Source of the DNA: Sacculina carcini | Lineage: Eukaryota; Arthropoda; Thecostraca; Sacculinidae | Reading direction: 5' to 3' | Assembly: GCA_916048095.2 (NCBI GenBank) | Contig: OU696573.1 | Span: 4,922,608 to 4,986,607, forward strand | Length of the DNA: 64,000 bases | Part shown: positions 30,117-41,445 of the stretch, one piece after another | Layout of the letters: every line of letters begins with the position of its first letter | How positions within the stretch are numbered: the first letter of the stretch is position 1 | Translations under genes and position numbers: made by a program | The notes under the pieces: model-generated | The model's database searches: none | Told to the model about the DNA's origin: nothing | What the model saw: only the letters and a program-made list of their open reading frames with translations

Positions 30117-30785
30117 CGTCTCCTTTCTTTCCACTCATTTCACCTAGGTTATCCGGGAGCTTGCTAAGAAGACTGTGAAAATAGTGTAGTTTTACACTCA
30201 TGTTTGCACCCATTTTGTACCAGATATTCATAATTGACCGCTTTGTTGTTTCCCGAAAAACCTTCAATGCCCGAGGCAAAGCAACGCCATGCCTCAGCTC
30301 CATTCATAGACTGAAGGAGGTTCGTGTCACGCACAAGTGTCCGCATTTGGGAAACACCGAAAAAACCCGTCTTAGGGTTTTACATGCTTTTAGCAGGATT
30401 AATTTTGCATAGATATCCAAAGAAGCGTCCTTCCTTGTCTAGAGCTTTTACAAACTGTTTCATTGAACCTAACTTGATGTGCAGCGGAGGAGAAATGATA
30501 TTCTCTTGATTTACAAGTGGCACATTCACGATGTTGACTTGAGCAACCGTCATCATTCTTCTCAAGGGTCATTTTTTCTTTCCCAGTGTTCCTCCTTTGC
30601 ACTGTTGTCCCACAGACAGATAACACATGGACACCTGGAGTACCCACGTTGCTGTCGAAGCAAAAAGCTTGCCATTTTAAAGTCAACACACATGGATCAC
30701 ATTTACATACACATTTCAGGCTTCTGATGGAGCTATCAATAAAAGGTCTCCAATCATTTGGTTCATAGCTCGGTACAATCGCTGA
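30117..30785 (-). pseudogene. Decayed copy of a multicopy animal family with PPLHIKLG motif
   Basis: Minus-strand frames in series read YEPNDWRPFIDSSIRSLKCV, then ENIISPPLHIKLGSMKQFVK and ALDKEG, then GAEAWRCFASGIEGFSGNNK and GANMSVKLHYFHSLLSKLPD. I recognise this wording (DWRLFIDSS, PPLHIKLG-MK-FVKALD, NMS-K-HFLHSHL) from uncharacterised proteins repeated in many insect and cnidarian genomes, probably of transposon origin. I do not know its function. Several frameshifts make this copy a pseudogene. Confidence 0.6.
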
Positions 30786-30839
30786 TTGGTAAGTTGCCTG
30801 ACAAAATATTTGACCTCGAATCCGTTCATAATTGTGACA

Positions 30840-31444
30840 CTGTTATTAAGCGAAACGTGGTTGAAACCTGAAGCGCCTAATCGTTTTGTCACTGTATCGG
30901 GATACAGTCTTATAAGACACGATATACCTGCGACATCAAACCAACCTACGGGCTATGGAGGCGTAGAGGTACTGTTGAGAAACCCATATAAATATGAGAC
31001 ATTGAAAACATGCAATGCGCAAATGCAGAGTAATCTAGAGATTATGTGGGTCAGAATTGTAACTACAAAACGCAATACTATCGTTTTGGCAAGTGCTTAT
31101 AGACCGCCTGTGTACACAACTGAACAAGTAGACACAGAGTTGGATCATTTAGATCATCTAGACCATTTATAACTGGATATGCAACATATGATATGTCGAT
31201 TTCCCTATGACAAGATTGGTATTGGTCGGGATTTTAACTGTTGTTTTTTCAGAGACGAGGTGAACGTACCAGGTTATTCAAATTACTAGACGATTACAAC
31301 TTACATGTTTGTAACACTACCCAGCCGACATACGAACCTGCTAACACACTTTTATACCTGATTGCGACCAACGATAAAGATTCAATTATTCACACTGATG
31401 TTGAACATTGCTTTTATGGAGCCCCAAACGAAAAACGACCGTAA
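30840..31444 (+). pseudogene. LINE C endonuclease
   Basis: LLSETWLKPEAPNRFVTVSG (catalytic Glu of the ETW motif), IRHDIPATSNQPTGYGGVEV, NLEIMWVRIVTTKRNTIVLA and SAYRPP; then after a break LFKLLDDYNLHVCNTTQPTY and LLYLIATND. These are motifs of the exonuclease/endonuclease/phosphatase fold of LINEs. A stop at 31170 and the loss of the GDFN box (read as GRDFNCC) show decay. Confidence 0.75.
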
Positions 31445-31874
31445 AAATGCATATTACTATCAATAAACGACAGAAGGATGATGTCAACGTTAAAACAGTA
31501 AACCATTTTAGAAGCACATACATATAAACCCTGAACACCCTCATGAGGAATGCAAATTGGACACCCGTTTATGCTGCAAAAACTGTCAGTGATATTATTA
31601 TTTTGTGGAAGAGTTAATCAGAGTGTTCGATGCACAATGCCCCGTAAGAACGGTTAGAGTTCGCAATACACACAGAAAGCCACTCCCATATGTCATACGA
31701 AGCTTGTTCAATTCGAGACAAAGAGCGCATACACGAAATAACAGAGCTAAATATAAGGCCTTAAACATGGCGTGAAAAACTACAATACGAGACTATGACA
31801 AGATGCAAATAACCAACAAAACGAACGGACAATCTTTCAGTAGAATTAGGAAACAATGCGAGTTTACTAACAAG

Positions 31875-32024
31875 AACCTTAGACACAATTCTATGAGCGC
31901 TGACCAATTGAACAAGGACTACACAAATATCGGCATAAATACCTAATGGATAACCTTAGACACAATTCTATGAGCGCTGACCAATTGAACAAGGACTACA
32001 CAAATATCGGCATAAATACCTAAT
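31875..32024 (+). repeat. Tandem duplication within LINE C linker
   Basis: 73-bp copies at 31875-31947 and 31952-32024 separated by GGAT (period 77), apparently identical; starts AACCTTAGACACAATTC and ends ATAAATACCTAAT. Confidence 0.9.
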
Positions 32025-32115
32025 TTCAAATACAATAATGTCTAAGATTCAAGCGACCCACGAAACGTTTGCCAACTTACTACCGCGTGTCAATACATGT
32101 ATACTATACCATTTA

Positions 32116-32277
32116 CAAGTCAATTTGGCAAAAGTGAAAATCAATTTGGCAAAAGTGAAATTCAATTTGGCAAAAGTGAAAATCAATTTGGCAAAAGTGA
32201 AATTCAATTTGGCAAAAGTGAAAATCAATTTGGCAAAAGTGAAAATCAATTTGGCAAAAGTGAAAATCAATTTGGTA
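32116..32277 (+). repeat. 21-bp tandem array, left arm
   Basis: Seven full units of CAATTTGGCAAAAGTGAAAAT (ending AAAT or AATT) plus a partial unit. Confidence 0.95.
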
Positions 32278-33972
32278 ATTCTTACAAATTTAGGTGGTAG
32301 TCGCATTGATAATGCATAATCATATTGTTTATTAGTGTTTTAGTAACAAATTTATTACTCATGCAAATGATATCAATTAACGTTTTATGTTTAAGAATAT
32401 ATATAGATTAAGAAGCTGCCATGTAGGGATATATTTGTTGATGAAGACCATTATATTTGCATCAAAATGATCTTTTAAGTGATTTGGATTAGCTCCGATT
32501 CAAGGTTAATAATAAAATAAACTATACATTTTACAATTCCATTTGTCCCAATTGAAATCAAAATTGTCCCAGCTAGAATGTATTTTATTGATTTTACATT
32601 AAATATCAAACCTAGTTGTTGTTAGTACATTTTATTGTATTTCACATGAACAACTTAGCATTAGTCGTAAAACACAGATATTTACTATACTTACTATGTA
32701 CTATACAATTATGTGCTATGGTATGTACTACAATTACAATGCAGATATGTACCGTAATTACTTACTTTATGAGGAACTCTATCAGCCAATATAGCAATGT
32801 CAGCGTATATACCACCAGCGCGTGCACTTAAATTCTAGCAACAAAGCAGGATATCTCAAATCAACACAATCTCAACGCAACATGGCCCAGTAAAACACCT
32901 GCACTAACAAACACGCACGAACGTTCTGCTCAAACAACTGCCCTATGGCGCGCACTGCCCTATGGCGCGCACTGCCCCACCCCCTGTATCCCCCTGCTCG
33001 CTCATAACACGTGCATACAACATACATACACTCACACTACCTCGCACACACAAATAGACACCATATACAAAAATATATACCGTACCATATTAAACATAGT
33101 ACAGATGGCTAGCAACGACAAGCGCTATTCGCACGTGATGCCAGAACACTTGTCATAAGACGGAATGTACCGTCTCTGAAATTGTGATGTTTCTGTAGAT
33201 GTGTTTGTGTGTGCGTGTGCACGATTTGCTCGCGAGTGCTCTCCGAGCACAGTGACTATACGCTGACATTGATATATTGGCTGATAGAGTGCGCGCCATA
33301 GGGCAGTTGTTTGCACAGAACGTTCGTGCGTGTTTGTTAGTGCAGGTGTTTTACTGGGCCATGTTGCGTTGTGATTGTGTTGAGTTGTGATATCTTGCTT
33401 TGTTGCTAGAATTTAAGTGCACGCGCTGGTGGTATATACGCTGACATTGCTATATTGGCTGATAGAGTTCCTCATAAAGTAAGTAATTACGGTACATATC
33501 TGCATTGTAATTGTAGTACATACCATAGCACATAATTGTATAGTACATAGTAAGTAGTAAATATCTGTGTTTTACGACTAATGCTAAGTTGTTCATGTGA
33601 AATACAATAAAATGTACTAACAACAACTAAGTTTGATATTTAATGTAAAATCAATAACATACATTGTGGTTCTAGCTGGGACAATTTTGATTTCAATTGG
33701 GACAAATGGAATTGTAAAATGTATAGTTTATTTTATTATTAACCTTGAATCGGAGCTAATCCAAATCACTTAAAAGATCATTTTGATGCAAATATAATGG
33801 ACTTCATCAACAAATATATCCCTACATGGCAGCTTCTTAAACTATATATATTCTTAAACATAAAACATTAATTGATATCATTTGCATGAGTAATAAATTT
33901 GTTAATAAGACACTAATAAACAATATGATTATGCATTATCAATGCGACTAACACCTAAATTTGTAAGAATTA

Positions 33973-34150
33973 CCAAATTGATTTTCACTTTTGCCAAATT
34001 GATTTTCACTTTTGCCAAATTGATTTTCACTTTTGCCAAATTGATTTTCACTTTTGCCAAATTGATTTTCACTTTTGCCAAATTGATTTTCACTTTTTCC
34101 AAATTGAATTTCACTTTTGCCAAATTGATTTTCACTTTTGCCAAATTGAC
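33973..34150 (-). repeat. 21-bp tandem array, right arm
   Basis: Eight full units in the opposite orientation plus a partial unit; one more than the left arm. Confidence 0.95.
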
Positions 34151-34199
34151 TTGTAAATGGTATAGTCCTAGCGTCCATCAGCACGGGGCAGCTATACAC

Positions 34200-35292
34200 A
34201 ATTGTAGCGACTATGAAAGTAAGCACTAGATAAGATACAGACGGAATCAGTGTGGAATTGATAAAAATGTGCTTCGATGGAATTGCACTCATACTGCTTG
34301 ATGTAGTAAACAGCATCACAAGTTGTCAAGTACATCACAAGTTGTCAGATTGAAACACGCTGTGATTATACCAGTCCCGAAAGACAGTAATACTTATAAC
34401 ACGACCAATATACATCCTTCCTCCCGTGATGAAAATATTGGAGAAGGCGGTACAAATACCGTTAGTTGATTACCTTCACAATCAGAAACTCATCAGTGAC
34501 AGTCACCACGCATACAGGAAAGGTCACTCTTGTGAGACTGCTTTGCCAGTCGTGACAGACATTGTATATGAATCCATGGACCAGCGGAAAGCAGCAAATA
34601 TGATGAGTGTAGACTTAAGCAAATGTTTTGATATCGTCAGACATGACAAACGTTTGGAGAAAATGGCATCATACAATATCGATGAGCAATGGTTCAGCAG
34701 CTATTTGATATAGCATACTCAACAGGTTCGTGTTAGACAACCAGACAGTACCTGTGATGTCTCGTAGAGTATACCAACTATAGAAAATGTATAGATATTT
34801 CAAGGTGACAGTTTAAGTTCTGTCTTATTTCTGATATTCTCCAACGATCTTGATTCTCATTTCCGTTGTGCCGATAAAAATTTCCAAGTCATTCAATATA
34901 CCGATGACACATCCATTATCACTGAAACGTCAATAGCTAACATCGATTCAACGTTTCGAACACTGGAACATTACCTAAATCGATTGAAAAATTACTACCA
35001 CTTTAACGGTCTCAAGATTAACACCGATAACATACAAATGATCATTTTTGGAAGAAAATATATTTTAAAAACTCAGATCACGAAACAGATTCAAATAGCT
35101 GATAAAAATATAACCGAACAACAGACAATTAAACTCTTAGGAGTGAAACTTGACAAATATCTGCAATTCGACACTCACATCGATGATGTTGTAAGAAAAT
35201 CAGTTGGAACGTTGCTGTGCATCAATAAAGCAATGCAGTCATTGCCTAACAACTTTCACAGACCACTGATTAACGCATTTATAATTTTGTAG
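34200..35292 (+). pseudogene. LINE C reverse transcriptase
   Basis: TDGISVELIKMCFDGIALIL and KHAVIIPVPKDSNTYNTTNI (linker and RT start), MKILEKAVQIPLVDYLHNQK, SHHAYRKGHSCETALPVVTD, MMSVDLSKCFDIVRHDK (RT A motif), then after stops FQVIQYTDDTSIITETS (catalytic YTDD in place of YADD) and LLGVKLDKYLQFDTHID. All are normal LINE RT landmarks, in broken frames. Confidence 0.8.
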
Positions 35293-35719
35293 TGTCTGCA
35301 TATGCTTTTAATAATTAATCTTTTGATCGTTTTTATTATTCATTCAATATTAATAAATATTATAATTCATGTATTTTACTTTGTATTTGCTTGTTTAATT
35401 TTCAGTTAATGACAAATTAATGTCGTTCAAATCAAGACGTTAAGATTATTTTCGGTTTATTGCTATTTTTATTACATTTCATGTCATTTTAATTAATTTC
35501 AATGTAAATTTACTGTTTAATTTGTTATATGTAATTTATACTAGATGTATATATATTTGCATCAATAGACGCCATCGCTGATTGGTACGCCAGAGCAGAA
35601 ATTACTAGGATGTTCCGAGGCGTCAAGTATGCAATGTGTGTGGACAAGAATACACTCTCTCTTGTTCTTCCAAACCTTGTCCCATATGTTTCATGTTATG
35701 TTTGTTGTTTATTGAGTTT
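35293..35719. other. LINE C 3' UTR and unassigned sequence
   Basis: Very AT-rich to about 35570, then sequence with no recognised feature up to the LINE D tail. Confidence 0.5.
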
Positions 35720-35776
35720 TTGGGGTGCACCGGCCTCTAGGACCATATGGCATCACCCAGTCTGTTATTAGCTAAA

Positions 35777-36306
35777 TTAAACTAAAACTATGCATATGAA
35801 CGAAATGGAGCGATGAAAGAAATATGCGTGAGGGTGAGTGATATGAATATGATAGTCAGAATAATACAAATAAATAAATAATTTTAAAAGGCGAAAGCCG
35901 TAAAAATTAAAAAATGCGGCCCTCAATGACCGCCGATTGCACCTGTCCAAGAACCTCGTCAATAGTCCGAACGGATCCAGGAAAACGTTGACGCGCCTCT
36001 GAGAATGCTGGGCATTCCCCAAGGATGTGTTGCACGGAGAGACGTTCATTACATGCGCTGCACGTGGGTTCAGGTTGTCCGAGTAGAAGATGGCGATGCG
36101 TGTCGTACGTGTTACCCACACGCAGACGACAGAGCGCCACTTCCTCGGACCTCTTCCGGCGACAAGAGCACATCCAATGTACGATTTCGGGCTTCACTGC
36201 TTTTAATTTGTTAGAACCACATTAGTCCTAGGAGAGCTGCCAGCGAGAACGGATACAACGATGTATAATAGGATAAAAGTCCGAATACGGAATAAGAAAG
36301 TTAAAA
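35777..36306 (-). pseudogene. LINE D C-terminal zinc region and 3' UTR (deletion copy)
   Basis: Reads VHWMCSCRRKRSEEVALCRL, RVGNTYDTHRHLLLGQPEPT, CSACNERLSVQHILGECPAF: the post-RNase H Cys/His segment of I/R1-type LINEs. The 3' UTR contains CCGGTGCACCCC on the minus strand near 35730, also present at 46315. Confidence 0.8.
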
Positions 36307-36316
36307 TCAAGTAGAC

Positions 36317-36355
36317 GTGCAGCTTTGTCTGGTCACAAACCAGATCCAAAGCTGC
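36317..36355. repeat. Hairpin near left end of Helitron-like insertion
   Basis: TGCAGCTTTG-TCTGG, loop TCACAAA, CCAGA-TC-CAAAGCTGCA; about 15 paired bases with a 2-nt bulge. Confidence 0.75.
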
Positions 36356-36569
36356 ATACCCCCAATTCGGCCTTGATATCCTAAACCAACTACATATTAT
36401 GGACAGATTACATAAGAGGGTAAAGAAGAAGCAAAATGATGAAATAATTTGGGACCAGAAGATACACATATCAATAAGTTATAATGATTTTATTGTCTAG
36501 TACCTCACACACAAACTCAACCCCTAGTTAGTGATCATTTCATGACGTAACCTAACCTAAATGTCTAGC

Positions 36570-37420
36570 ATAAGAACCCGCCCGTTGTGGATCGTGTCGA
36601 TCCGTTCTGGATCTTGAAGACAAATCCGTTAGTCTTGTATAAGAATGCATTCTACACGGTGAAATTGAAGTTTTATTGTCTATAGTTGCTGTCTGCGGGA
36701 CATATTTATTTCATAAAAATGATCCATCGCTTCTTTTACGTTTGAAACCACTGATCTATATCATTGAGCCCGCGCAGTTATTTTAACCTCATATTCAAGC
36801 ATACATACACACACAGACAGACAGAGAATTTCTCTTATATATATATAGATTTAAACCCGCCCGTCGTGCGGAACAGTTCATAACATGAAATTCATATTCA
36901 ATCTATAAAATAAAATGAATACAAATTTAAAAATAGAAAATTTAGCCTGTAAATATGCTAACCAATAGAAATGTCTAAATGTGAATATTTTTATTTTAAC
37001 TTGGACAAAATATCCCTCGATCCGCCTCATATATGAACCTGCCCGTCGTGCGGAATAATTCAGAACACAAACACGTAACAAACAATGAAAATTCTAGCAT
37101 GTAAACCCGCCCGTCGTGCGGAACAATTCATACTATTAAATTTGTATTCAATTCATAAAAGAAATGGAATATGAATTAAAAAAGAAAAGAGTAAACCCAT
37201 AAAAAAGTATAAATTTCTATATTTTTATATTTATTTTGACAAAATAGTTTGCTTAAACCGCCTCATATTTAAACCTGCCCGTCGTGCTGAATAATTCAGA
37301 ACTCAGACACGAAACAATGAAAAATGACCAAACTTTTTCATCATAAAGTTTCCAAAATATATTTATAACTTAACATCACCATCTAGCATTGAAACCCGCC
37401 CGTTGTGCGGAACAAATATT
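36570..37420 (+). repeat. Dispersed direct repeats with CCCGCCCGTCGTGCGG core
   Basis: Occurrences near 36572, 36857, 37030, 37107, 37274 and 37395. Two alternating versions: AAACCCGCCCGTCGTGCGGA followed by ACAATTCAT, and AACCTGCCCGTCGTGCGGAA followed by TAATTCAGAAC. GC-rich islands in very AT-rich DNA, irregularly spaced. Confidence 0.85.
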
Positions 37421-38112
37421 ATATAAATAAAATATATATTGAATTCATAAAAGAAAACGAATACAAATTTAAACAGAAAAAAGTAAACCCATAACAACTA
37501 TTAACCAATAGAAAAGTCTAAATATGAATGTTTTTATTTTAGATTTTTAGCTAGATTTTGTCCTGAACGCTAGCGATCTAGCGAATACTCCATGCGCTTT
37601 GCACATAAACTCAGATGTTGATTTCGCAGTAGCGAGAAATCATAGGCGGATGAAATAAATATTTATAGTGGGGCTAAATATTTTATAATGACTTGTTGAA
37701 AATGTTTTATAGAAGATATATCAAAATTAGGGGAAAACATTGCATGTGAAGGACATTTTTAAAAACGTATTTCAAAGAGGCTAAGCCCCCCTGCAAAATT
37801 CCTGGATCCGCCATTGTCTCCATTGATCGCTGTGTTAAATCTATCAGTCGTCGGTGGAAATGACATGGTCTTGAATAAACGGTTATATCTTTTGGAATGT
37901 TAACACTAAGCATTTGAAAAATATATCATCTTGTAGAAGACAAAATTTCCAATCTGCGGATATAAAAAACTGTCAATTCTGTCCAGCAGTTTTCCTCAAA
38001 CCCGTGGCATAAAATCACCAAAAATGTGAAAAACTCGTTTGTGCACACACATACAGACAGAATAATGTTTTGATTATTATCGGGTTTATATGCCGCTTTA
38101 TATGTTTATATG

Positions 38113-38505
38113 CAACAAAACCTAGCCTATGACCTTCTTGTATCCATTTTACCCCTAGGGACCAAGTTTCATCAAAATCGGTCCAGTGGTTTAGGAGGAG
38201 ATAGGGTAAACAGACACAAATGACCTCAATGACCTTGAATATGACCTCGGAGGTCAACAAAACCTAGCCTATGACCTTCTTGCGTCCATTTTACCCTAGG
38301 GACCAAGTTTCATCAAAATCGGTCCAGTGGTTTAGGAGGAGATAGGGCAAACAGACACAAATGACCCAAGACCTTGAAAATGACCTCGGAGGTCAACAAA
38401 ATCTAGCCTATGACCTTCTTGCATCCATTTTACACCTAGGGACGAAGTTTCATCAAAATCGGTCCAGTGGTTTAGGAGGAGATATGATACAAACAGATAT
38501 TTAGA
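38113..38505 (+). repeat. Three tandem copies of a 105-145-bp unit
   Basis: Units start at about 38113, 38257 and 38394 with AACAAAACCTAGCCTATGAC and include AGTTTCATCAAAATCGGTCC then AGTGGTTTAGGAGG. That second phrase is familiar to me from dispersed repeats in many invertebrate genomes. The last unit is shorter and ends near 38505. Confidence 0.88.
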
Positions 38506-38566
38506 AAATTTGCAATCAGTGCAGGGCAAAAAATACCATCAATTAGGCCCTTCGGGCCGAATTGGA

Positions 38567-38980
38567 TAAAATGAATAAAAGTATCGTTCAGCAGCTCTTT
38601 TTGCGGCTCTGTCAGCTCGCTCATTGCCAAAAATACCAATATGGGCCGGAATCCAGCAGAACCTTACACGCTTGCCCTGGTGGTGGATGATGTCAAGAGA
38701 TAAAAATCCTCTGTATACGAGGATGTAAGGAGAAAGACGATAATGAATTTGAAGCACTAAGGGAGTCCGATAAAACTAAAAACAATGAAAATGAAGATGA
38801 GCGAATACAAACCAGGGCCAGCAGTATAGCGTAAAGTTCAGCCGTGTAAATGGAGGCGCTCGGTGGCAGCATGCTCGAGCGGCACGTACCTCCACTTACA
38901 AACGCACAACCCACACCACTGGCCGACTTAGATCCATCAGTGTACACGGCAGTATACCGTCGTGACTCGGATACGCTGAC
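38567..38980 (-). pseudogene. LINE D RNase H (deletion copy)
   Basis: YTAVYTDGSKSASGVGCAFV (first catalytic Asp in TDGS), ASIYTAELYAILLAL (Glu), LVLSDSLSASNSL (Asp), then after a frame change HHQGKRVRFCWIPAHIGIFG and NERADRAAKRAA (last Asp). All four RNase H carboxylates are visible. In the 47-kb copy the TAC of YTDG is TAG, so this copy preserves the ancestral codon. Confidence 0.82.
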
Positions 38981-39560
38981 GGATGTCATCGACCTTGATG
39001 TCATCCGGCAGATCAACACCGTCAAACGTGAGAATAAACGAGTGCGTTGGCACCTCGCTATCCTCACGCCGTCGGACGATGCGCTCCACGCGGATGACAC
39101 CTTGGGATGCCAAGCCGTCGCATACCTCCTCGTTCTCAACACCCTCTAGCACACGACAAAACATAACGCCTCTGGCATGGTTAAGTGTCGAATGCGCGGA
39201 CACCGAGATGGGGGTGCTCATCCAACGCTTTTCATTGCCCGATCCCACGCGATACCGAAAAGTGTCGGCCTTCATCGCGCGGGCTGCTGCCGTCTCAGAT
39301 CCGTACTTGACCAGCAGATAACCGTCTCTCTGTTGGCTGGCCTCAACAGGCGCGTCTCCAATGTTCTTGAACCCATCCAGACGACGGAATGGGTTCAGCG
39401 TAGACAGCTTCACGTGTTAATTGGTGCTGGTAAAAACCAGCACCATCGGTACATGTGCACCACGACCCTCGTCGTGCATGTGGCTCAGAGTACGGCCACA
39501 TTTCGGCGGCCATGGCCGATCGCCCGATGGACGACCAGCAGTTGGGGTGGTTGTAGGTTT
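38981..39560 (-). pseudogene. LINE D ORF1 N-terminal part (deletion copy)
   Basis: Reads KLSTLNPFRRLDGFKNI, RYRVGSGNEKRWMSTPISVS, RVLEGVENEEVCDGLASQGV and THSFILTFDGVDLPDDIKV. It matches 51640-52166 closely but is fused to RNase H before the zinc knuckles. Upstream to 40318 is 5' UTR, which contains TTAGTCGCCTTTTACGACAC (40262), familiar to me from the 5' UTRs of arthropod and other LINEs. Confidence 0.78.
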
Positions 39561-40318
39561 TTAAGCCATGTGAGTTGATTTGAAGTCCCGCGTGCACGAC
39601 CACTCACCACTGCATGGGGCCCTACTGGGGGACGGGCAGAGCCAGCATGGGATGCCACGCCAGTGGTGGTGCGCGCTGTACGGACACCGAATACCCCTGA
39701 GCTCGATGCGAGCTCCGCCCGGTATGAGTCCGCGGGAGCTACAGAACCGGGCCCGGACCAGTGACCCCCACGGGTCCATCTGGACTCAGCAGCTGCAGCC
39801 CCACTGCAAACGGCGGACACTGCACCGGGCGGGACCCCCCTCGAGCACCAGGCACCTCACCTTTGACCCTCTTGAGCCCTATCAGGCCACCCGTGCCGGC
39901 GTCGGACGATTCTCTACACTGTCGAGGAGCCAAACAGCGGCCCCGTCGGGGTTCGACGAGCAGGCCAAAGACGAGTCTTGCGTCACGCCACCACTATACC
40001 CCGGGTGATGTGACACTCAGCGGCCAGGATCCTGTTTGCCGATCCGACGGAAGAGGGTTTCCAAATGACCGTTGGCTGCTAACAGCACATCCGCCCTTTG
40101 ACAGGTCTTGTTTTTCTTCATGCTGGGTGTCTGGCCACCCTCCTCACTGGCATAGGCCAGTGGGGGCCGGATTAGTCGCCGACATTCTGACCATGCGGCT
40201 GGTTGTACCGGGTTACATGATACCAGTAGCAGGCCGAAACATGACCAGACATGTCTGCCTTTAGTCGCCTTTTACGACACGCGGCAGCTACGGCGGCAGA
40301 ATTCTAACCCCCCTACCG

Positions 40319-41189
<871 letters not shown>

Positions 41190-41202
41190 AACACACACTG
41201 AC

Positions 41203-41445
41203 CGCACGGCGCAATGTCACAGTACTGCCAGCGCACGCGAGCGTCAGTGGTGAAGCACCAGGGCCGCGGCTCAACACCGCCAACGTTGCGACAGCCCGCG
41301 CCGGCGTCGCGCAGTTCGGGAAACAATTGTAGTGGTGTGGTGTGTGCGTGCGGCTGCTGGCTATCCCACGACTGACACGACAGGCCGGCAGTCGTAGTGT
41401 TGACGCGGCCCATGTAGAAGCGGCCGCGACCGCGCATACACTCGA
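41203..41445 (-). CDS. MUSK: MuSK-like exon: kringle domain
   Basis: 243 nt, phase 1 at both ends. The acceptor is TTGTTCGCAG|TC and the donor TGCG|GTCAGT. It encodes ECMRGRGRFYMGRVNTTTAG, then LSCQSWDSQQPHAHTTP, LFPELRDAGAGCRNVGGVEP, and RPWCFTTDARVRWQYCDIAPC. These are the hallmarks of a complete kringle (CQ-W-SQ-PH-H-TP, CRN, PWCFT, RW-YCDI--C) with all six cysteines. A single kringle between CRD and membrane is known in ROR, Nrk and fish, frog and bird MuSK; human MuSK lacks it. The exon is GC-rich and flanked by TG repeats. Confidence 0.93.

Larger units (their letters stand above)
32103..34166. mobile_element. 2.06-kb fold-back element with about 0.87-kb inverted arms
   Basis: The left arm (32103 to about 32966) and right arm (about 33289-34166) are inverted copies with scattered differences, around a core of about 320 bp. 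Each arm opens with ACTATACCATTTACAAGTC, then a 21-bp tandem array, then about 600 bp unique to the element, ending near CAACTGCCCTATGGCGCGCA. A further inverted word near 33265 (GCTGACATTGATATATTGGC) duplicates part of the arm. No transposase frame or clear TSD is present. The insertion splits LINE C: TDGISVELIK-like coding resumes at about 34230. Open frames in the arrays (NLAKVKI and QFGKSEN repeats) are artefacts of the 21-bp unit. Confidence 0.85.
30786..35570 (+). mobile_element. LINE C, split by a fold-back element
   Basis: AP-endonuclease pieces (30840-31440), linker (31450-32102), then, after the 32103-34166 insertion, linker end and RT (34167-35292) and an AT-rich 3' UTR to about 35570. 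RT wording is CR1/Jockey-like. Multiple stops and a 73-bp internal duplication show decay. Confidence 0.75.
36307..38566. mobile_element. Putative Helitron/Helentron-like non-autonomous insertion
   Basis: Compared with the intact LINE D copy, this 2260-bp segment sits exactly between an A and a T without any target duplication. It begins TC (TCAAGTAGACG) and ends eight bases after a perfect hairpin GGCCC-TTC-GGGCC (38546-38558). A-T insertion without TSD, a 5' TC and a 3' hairpin are Helitron traits; the expected CTRR end is absent (GAATTGGA). A second strong hairpin lies near the left end (36317-36355). Internal repeats are listed separately. No Rep or helicase coding is present. Confidence 0.55.
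35720..40318 (-). mobile_element. LINE D deletion copy, split by a Helitron-like insertion
   Basis: The minus-strand copy of the 46.3-52.4 kb LINE keeps a longer 5' UTR (to 40318), the ORF1 start and the RNase H and C-terminal end, but lacks everything between ORF1 and RNase H. The junction at about 38965-38985 joins the word for YTAV (GCAGTATACCGT) to ORF1 (GGATACGCTGACGG). The 3' part is cut in two: 36306 (GTTAAAA) continues at 38567 (TAAAATGAATAAAAG), exactly as in the uninterrupted copy near 46890-46910. So one element spans both parts. Confidence 0.8.

Noticed and set aside
32116..32277. CRISPR-like array
   Set aside because: Units are contiguous without spacers, in animal DNA, and mirrored in an inverted arm.
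32038..32319. Repeat proteins NLAKVKI / QFGKSEN
   Set aside because: The 21-bp unit is a multiple of three and open in several frames on both strands, and the same frames appear inverted in the right arm. This is structure, not coding.
37640..37816. Complete second copy of the GGATCC-ended MITE
   Set aside because: Only the right end (CTGGATCCGCCATTG) is clear; the left candidate CATAGGCGGATG and flanks do not give a duplication.
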